Of a DNA stretch of 64,000 nt, positions 59,513 through 64,000 are shown in pieces. Position 1 is the stretch's first letter. Every line of letters starts with the position of its first letter. The DNA is taken from positions 186,001-250,000 of the forward strand of contig CAVSFO010000005.1 of the NCBI GenBank assembly GCA_963727245.1. The letters are read 5' to 3'. The stretch comes from JBKQVT01 sp963727245. Its GTDB lineage: Bacteria > Planctomycetota > Planctomycetia > Pirellulales > Thermoguttaceae. Under the pieces are notes generated by a model. The model had not been told where the DNA came from. It did not search any database and worked only from the letters and a program-made list of their open reading frames with translations. A program made the position numbers and the translations under genes.

Positions 59513-60814
59513 CTATTTTTGCGACGCTTGCAGGGCTTGGTCAAGGTCCCCCTTGATGTCGTCAAGGTCCTCCAGGCCGACGCTCACGCGGACGTAGTCG
59601 TCGCCGATGCCGGCAGCCTGGAGTTCTGCGGGCGTCTGCTGGCTGTGGGTGGTCGTGGCGGGGTGAATGACCAACGTCTTGGCGTCGCCGATATTGGCCA
59701 GGTGCGAGGCGAGTTTGACCGCCTCGATGAACTTCTTCGCCGCCGTCAATCCCCCCTTCACGCCGAACCCCAAGATCGCGCCGGCGCCCTTGGGCAGATA
59801 CTTCTTCGTCAACTCGAAATCGGGATGCGATGGCAGCCCGGGATAATTCACCCAGTTGACCAGCCGGTGGCCTTCGAGGAACCGCGCCACGGCCAGGGCG
59901 TTTTCGCTGTGGCGGATCATCCGCAGGTGGAGCGTCTCCAGCCCTTGCAGGAACAGGAAGCTATTCATGGGGCTCAGCGCGCCGCCGAGATCGCGCAGCC
60001 AGTGCGTCCGGCAGGTGATGATGTAGCACAACGGGCCGACCGCCTCGTGGAAGACGGTGCCGTGGTAGGAGGGATCGGGGGCGGTGAACTGCGGCCATTT
60101 CTTCGCCTCTCGGGTCCAGTCGAAGCGGCCGCTGTCGACGATGACCCCGCCGATGCTGGTGCCGTGGCCGCCGATGAACTTCGTGGCGCTGTAGACGCTG
60201 ATGTCGATGCCGTAATCGAAAGGCCGCAACAGGATCGGCGTCAGCACAGTGTTGTCGCATACCACCGGCAAGCCGCGCTGGTGGGCGACGTCCGCAATGG
60301 CCTGGAAATCCAGGACGTCGTTCTTCGGGTTGGCGACCGACTCGATGTAGACGGCGCGGGTGTTGGGGCGGACGGCGGCGGCGATGTTCTGCGGATTGGT
60401 GGCGTCGACGAAGCTCACGTCGATGCCCAGCCGCTTGAAGGTCTGGCCCAGGAGCGTGATGGTGCCGCCGTAGAGGGCGGCCGCCGAAACGACGTGTCCG
60501 CCGGCATGGACCAGGTTGAACAGCGCCACGGCGATGGCCTGCTGCCCGCTGGAGAGGGCCAAGGCGCCGATGCCGCCGTCCAGCGCGGCCATCCGCTGCT
60601 CGAAGACGTCGGTCGTCGGGTTCATCAACCGCGTGTAGATCCAGCCCATTTCCTTCAGTGCAAACAGGTTGGCGGCGTGCTCGGTGCTCTTGAATACGTA
60701 GCTGGTCGTCTGGTGAATGGGCATCGCCCGCGAGCCGGTCGTGGGATCGGGCTGCTGGCCGGCATGGAGGGCAAGCGTTCCCAGCCCTCGCGGCGTGGTC
60801 GGTTCGGTGGACAT
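59513..60814 (-). CDS. metY: O-acetylhomoserine sulfhydrylase (Cys/Met-metabolism PLP enzyme)
   Basis: 433 aa. The start at 60814 has AGGAGC upstream and gives STEPTTPRGLGTLALHAGQ, the normal beginning of the family. PLP enzyme features: TTSYVFKSTEHAANLFALKE, YTRLMNPTTDVFEQRMAALD, QQAIAVALFNLVHAGGHVVS, catalytic lysine in SVYSATKFIGGHGTSIGGVI, and GGHG-type loops. The C-terminal IGDDYVRVSVGLEDLDDIKG is typical. It makes homocysteine from O-acetylhomoserine and sulfide, directly using the product of the fused MetX. Upstream is cysK, 118 bases away. Confidence 0.92.
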   Translation of the reverse strand: MSTEPTTPRGLGTLALHAGQQPDPTTGSRAMPIHQTTSYVFKSTEHAANLFALKEMGWIYTRLMNPTTDVFEQRMAALDGGIGALALSSGQQAIAVALFNLVHAGGHVVSAAALYGGTITLLGQTFKRLGIDVSFVDATNPQNIAAAVRPNTRAVYIESVANPKNDVLDFQAIADVAHQRGLPVVCDNTVLTPILLRPFDYGIDISVYSATKFIGGHGTSIGGVIVDSGRFDWTREAKKWPQFTAPDPSYHGTVFHEAVGPLCYIITCRTHWLRDLGGALSPMNSFLFLQGLETLHLRMIRHSENALAVARFLEGHRLVNWVNYPGLPSHPDFELTKKYLPKGAGAILGFGVKGGLTAAKKFIEAVKLASHLANIGDAKTLVIHPATTTHSQQTPAELQAAGIGDDYVRVSVGLEDLDDIKGDLDQALQASQK

Positions 60815-60931
60815 CGATGGTGCTCCTGAAAAGAGTTCCCAAACTGCCGCCGCCGCGTCAAGCAACCCTTGGCGCGGGGCATGATTCGATCGCTACGTCC
60901 CCGGGCTTGCCGGCGTGCGCGCACGCCCGGC

Positions 60932-61873
60932 TCACTGGCCAAGGCCCTCGAACAGTGCCGTCGACAGATCGCGCTCGCCGCAACTGGCGGCCACGGTGAC
61001 GATGACCTTGCCGCGGTTCTCGGGCTTTCCCGCCACGCGGACGGCCGCAGCCACGTTGCCGCCCGTGCTGATGCCGCCCAGAATCCCTTCCTCCTTGGCC
61101 AGCCGCCGCGCCCAGGTAAAGGCCTCGTCGTTCGTGACCGTCTCCACCCCGCTGAGCAGGCTCGTATCGAGGTTGCCGGGTATAAAGCCGGCGCCGATGC
61201 CCTGGATTTTGTGCGGGCCGGGCTTGCCGCCGGAGATCACCGGCGAATCGACCGGCTCGACCGCAATGGCGCGGAACTGCGGATTGTGGCCGCGGATATA
61301 TCGCGTTACGCCGGTAATGGTGCCGCCCGTGCCCACGCCGGCCACGATCACGTCCACGCGCCCATTGGTGTCGTCCCAAATTTCCTTGCCGGTAGTGCGC
61401 TCATGGACCTCGGGATTGGCCGGGTTCTCGAACTGCTGCGGAATCCAACTGCTGGGCGTCGCCGCGGCCAGCTCTTCGGCCTTGGCAATGGCCCCCTTCA
61501 TGCCGTCCTTGGCCGGCGTCAGCACCAGCTTGGCCCCCAGCATCCGCAACAGTGCCCGACGCTCCAGGCTCATCGACTCGGGCATGGTCAGCGTCAGCGA
61601 ATACCCCCGGGCAGCCGCCACGAAGGCCAAGGCAATGCCGGTGTTGCCGCTGGTGGGCTCGATAATCTGCGTCTCTTTCTTCAGTACGCCCGACTTCTCG
61701 GCCGCCTCGATCATCGCGCGCCCAATGCGGTCCTTCACGCTGGAAAGCGGATTGAAAAATTCGAGCTTCAGCAGGACCGTGGCGTAACCGGCCGGAACGA
61801 TGCGGTTGAGCTTGACCAGCGGGGTGTTGTACGTCGTTTGAACGATGTTCCCATAGGTTTGACCGTGAGACAT
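60932..61873 (-). CDS. cysK: Cysteine synthase A (O-acetylserine sulfhydrylase)
   Basis: 313 aa. NTPLVKLNRIVPAGYATVLL, PLP lysine in NPLSSVKDRIGRAMIEAAEK, TSGNTGIALAFVAAARGYSL, and the phosphate-binding loop GVGTGGTITGVTRYIRGHNP are all present, as are C-terminal EEGILGGISTGGNVAAAVRV and SCGERDLSTALFEG. It makes cysteine from O-acetylserine and sulfide. The ATG at 61873 with GGACG upstream gives the usual N-terminus; longer frames upstream lie in a low-complexity stretch. With metY and metX-metW it forms a sulfur amino-acid run. Confidence 0.95.
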   Translation of the reverse strand: MSHGQTYGNIVQTTYNTPLVKLNRIVPAGYATVLLKLEFFNPLSSVKDRIGRAMIEAAEKSGVLKKETQIIEPTSGNTGIALAFVAAARGYSLTLTMPESMSLERRALLRMLGAKLVLTPAKDGMKGAIAKAEELAAATPSSWIPQQFENPANPEVHERTTGKEIWDDTNGRVDVIVAGVGTGGTITGVTRYIRGHNPQFRAIAVEPVDSPVISGGKPGPHKIQGIGAGFIPGNLDTSLLSGVETVTNDEAFTWARRLAKEEGILGGISTGGNVAAAVRVAGKPENRGKVIVTVAASCGERDLSTALFEGLGQ

Positions 61874-62316
61874 ATCTGACGTCCTTTCGTGAAATGTTTC
61901 CCCTAACCCAGCGTCTCCCATAGCTTGATCGAAATTATAACGTAAGGAGAATGATTTGAATAGTGATGTATCAGGAGGAAATCCGCCGGCCGGGTGCTTA
62001 TGGGTGGAAGGCATCGACCGGTTGGAACGGTACTTGCGCCGCCATCCCTTATGCTGCCAAATTGGGGACAGTTGTGCAACTATCGCCCAGACTGGGGGGT
62101 TGGCTCCCACGAGCAGTTATCGAGATGAGCGTCGCGTTTAGCAGCCGCGGACCTTCGCCCGAACGTGCCACTCTCCCCGAAGCCCACCGGCGGCGGCCGG
62201 TGGGAGATGAGCTTGCGCCGGACGTCGCTCGCCGCTTCACGCCCCACCGGTCGCCGCCGAAAGGCATGGAGGCCGGGGACTTCAGCCCCGACCGTTCTTC
62301 TTCCCGGCCGAGGGGG
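61874..62316. other. Intergenic gap upstream of cysK
   Basis: 443 bases. CCCACCGG..CCGGTGGG (62183-62204) and CGGGGACTTCAGCCCCG (62274-62290) are hairpins between the chemotaxis receptor and cysK, both on the minus strand. 62061-62074 contains a half-site ATTGGGGACAGT of the palindrome family. The AT-rich stretch 61930-61975 next to cysK may hold its promoter. No gene is supported. Confidence 0.45.
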
Positions 62317-64000
62317 TCAGTTGGCGATCGTCGCGTGACCGCTCCCGGTCTTGAAGTGGCTGACTAGGTCCCGCAGTGCACTGGCTTGGGCGCCCAGTTC
62401 CTGGCTGCTGGAGGCCATCTGCTGGCTGCCGGCGGCCGCGGTTTCCGTGACCTCGGCGATGCCCGCAATCGCCTTGGAGACCTCTTGGGCATTGGCGGCC
62501 TGCTGGACGGCGGCGGCGGCGATTTCGGAGATCTTCGCGGCGGTGATTTCCACGCCCTCGATGATCTTCTTCAAGGAGGTCCCCGTCTGCTCGCTCAAGT
62601 CGGCGCCGTCCTGAACGCGGCGCGTCGACTCCTTGATGAGGGTGGAGATTTCGCGGGCGGCCTGGTTGGAGCGTTCGGCGAGTTTGCGGACCTCGTCGGC
62701 CACGACGGCGAATCCCATGCCGTGTTCGCCGGCCCGGGCGGCCTCGATGGCGGCGTTCAGCGCCAGCAGGTTCGTCTGGCTGGCGATTTCGGAAATGACT
62801 CGGATGATTTCGCTGATTTGTTGCGAGCTGGTGCGAATCAGGTCCATGGCTTCCACGGACTTTTGCACGGCCTGACCGCCGTCTTCGGCCAGTTGGTTGG
62901 TCTGCTTGGCGATCTTGTCGGCCTCGACGGCGTTGGCCTTGACGACGTCAATCGAGCGGGTGAGTTCTTCCACCGAGGCGGTCATCTCCTCGACGCTGGC
63001 GCTCTGTGTCTGCGCCCCATGGGCCATGGTCTGCGAGCCTTCGGCGACCACCCGCGAGCCCTCGCCGAACTGGGCCGCCGTCTCCGTGATTTGTTCGATG
63101 GCGGTCCGCATGTTCGTGACGACCTGGTTCACGTTGTCGCGCAATCGGCCATAGAGGCCCGGGTACTGGCTCCCCACGGTACGGGTGAAGTCCTTGGCGG
63201 CCAGGCGGGTCAAGACCTCGGCGATTTCGTGGATCGGCTTCTCGAAGCCCGCCAACGTCTCGTTGATGCCGTGGATGATCTGGCGGTACTCACCGTCGTA
63301 GCGGGCTTCGTCGGCCCGCACGTCCAGTTTCCCCTCCGTGGCCGCTTGGCGGAGTTTTTTGGCATCGGCGGTCATTCCACGCAGCGTCTCCACTACTTGC
63401 TTGACGGCCCCGGCGATTTGCAGGAACGACTCCCTCGCGGCGGCCGTGTCCGCGTCGCCCTCGGCCACCTCCAAGGCGAGGTTGAAATCCCCCGCCGAGA
63501 GTTTTTCCAGGTTCTGGGTGAGGGTCCTGCTTTGTTGCGACTGGAAGTCGGAGACTTTGGCAGTGACCTTGGCTGCCCTTTTCACCGCGGTCAAATCGGT
63601 GACAAACTCCATGACGCCGACTACCTTGCCTCCCCCGTCCTTGATCGGCAGTCCAACATAGGAGATTTCCAACTCGCGGCCGGCGGGGCGGGCAGTCGTC
63701 TCCGCCGTGACGGCGCACCGCTGTTCCATGGCCCGCACACACGCGCACTCGGGAGTGTTGCAATGCGTGGTCTTGAAGTGCTCATAGCACTTCGTGCCCT
63801 CGATCTGACGCTTGTCGAGACCGATAACCGTGGCCACGCAGTCGTTCATGTAGAGGATTTCCCTGTCCTTGTTCATGGTCATGAAAGGCGACGGGATATG
63901 GTCGATGAAACCGGTGAAAACATCCATCGCGGCATTGACGTTCTCCACAATGGGGCGGAATTCGAGGCTTACCGATTCCGGGTTGCCGCGGGTCTGAAGC
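62317..64000 (-). CDS. Soluble methyl-accepting chemotaxis protein with Cys-rich PAS (cut by window edge)
   Basis: At least 560 aa, open to the window edge; the visible GTG at 63948 may not be the start because the frame continues upstream (VSLEFRPIVENVNAAMDVFT). A PAS domain at about residues 14-120 (SPFMTMNKDREILYMNDCVA) contains the cysteine run GTKCYEHFKTTHCNTPECAC, a pattern seen in haem- or Fe-S-linked PAS sensors. HAMP-like repeats follow, then the signalling hairpin with SEIIRVISEIASQTNLLALN, AAIEAARAGEHGMGFAVVAD and EVRKLAERSNQAAREI. No membrane span is seen, so it is a cytosolic receptor. It controls CheA activity in response to a signal sensed by PAS. Confidence 0.9.
   Translation of the reverse strand, partial: LQTRGNPESVSLEFRPIVENVNAAMDVFTGFIDHIPSPFMTMNKDREILYMNDCVATVIGLDKRQIEGTKCYEHFKTTHCNTPECACVRAMEQRCAVTAETTARPAGRELEISYVGLPIKDGGGKVVGVMEFVTDLTAVKRAAKVTAKVSDFQSQQSRTLTQNLEKLSAGDFNLALEVAEGDADTAAARESFLQIAGAVKQVVETLRGMTADAKKLRQAATEGKLDVRADEARYDGEYRQIIHGINETLAGFEKPIHEIAEVLTRLAAKDFTRTVGSQYPGLYGRLRDNVNQVVTNMRTAIEQITETAAQFGEGSRVVAEGSQTMAHGAQTQSASVEEMTASVEELTRSIDVVKANAVEADKIAKQTNQLAEDGGQAVQKSVEAMDLIRTSSQQISEIIRVISEIASQTNLLALNAAIEAARAGEHGMGFAVVADEVRKLAERSNQAAREISTLIKESTRRVQDGADLSEQTGTSLKKIIEGVEITAAKISEIAAAAVQQAANAQEVSKAIAGIAEVTETAAAGSQQMASSSQELGAQASALRDLVSHFKTGSGHATIAN

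Overview
The window is GC-rich and looks like a chromosomal segment of a planctomycete, probably of the Pirellulales/Thermogutta-like side. This is inferred from gene content only: paired DUF2961 proteins, a PEP-CTERM surface protein with beta-strand repeats, DUF1573 and cytochrome c554-type lipoproteins, planctomycete-style LRR repeats, a VWA/STN-like protein with a Gly/Met-rich linker, and abundant intergenic palindromes. I saw no rRNA, tRNA, CRISPR array or complete insertion sequence.

Layout. 0.1-3.6 kb: an FMN-binding PNPOx-like protein, a relic of IS66 (orphan TnpA-like gene), a lone EVE-domain/nuclease-like fusion, and a repeat-filled gap. 3.7-7.7 kb: asnS coupled to a frameshifted htrA-type protease, then a secreted acidic protein. 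7.7-15.7 kb: a tandem array of one large VWA/STN-like gene (two long copies about 3.4 kb apart plus two decayed fragments). 15.8-20.8 kb: a thioredoxin-like protein, tatD, a dinG-type helicase, a 44-aa zinc ribbon, a methyltransferase and a DUF4186 protein. 20.9-30.8 kb: LPS core genes: a GT39-type membrane glycosyltransferase facing a minus-strand run lpxK, gmhA, hldE, waaF-like, waaP-like kinase and two paralogous GT4 enzymes. 30.8-41.5 kb: an aldo/keto reductase, two tandem DUF2961 genes (one shortened), yqhD, yjbQ, thuA, a lipase-like hydrolase, an MNT/HEPN toxin-antitoxin-like operon with a striking operator, and a YkgJ-like Cys-cluster protein. 41.8-57.4 kb: an LRR protein, a PEP-CTERM protein, an MMPL transporter, an S41 protease, sigma-54-type glnA, an O-antigen-ligase-like protein, and a DUF1573/multihaem lipoprotein pair. 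57.5-61.9 kb: sulfur amino-acid genes cysK, metY and a fused metX-metW. 62.3 kb to the edge: a soluble chemotaxis receptor cut by the window.

Two features run through the whole window. First, at least 19 single-base frameshifts break otherwise well-conserved genes, including glnA, htrA, waaF and the MMPL gene. This points to consensus (indel) errors in the assembly more than to mass pseudogenisation, although one frameshift is shared by both VWA copies. Second, several families of palindromic REP-like elements lie between genes. One copy sits in frame inside the O-antigen-ligase gene, one occupies the promoter-side flank of only one of two duplicated DUF2961 genes, and a half-copy marks a breakpoint in the VWA array.

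The most interesting points are the MNT/HEPN operator (two TACGC-N5-GCGTA palindromes 21 bp apart over a perfect promoter with an almost leaderless start), the VWA array with its fragments, and the evidence for recent mobility of the palindromes.
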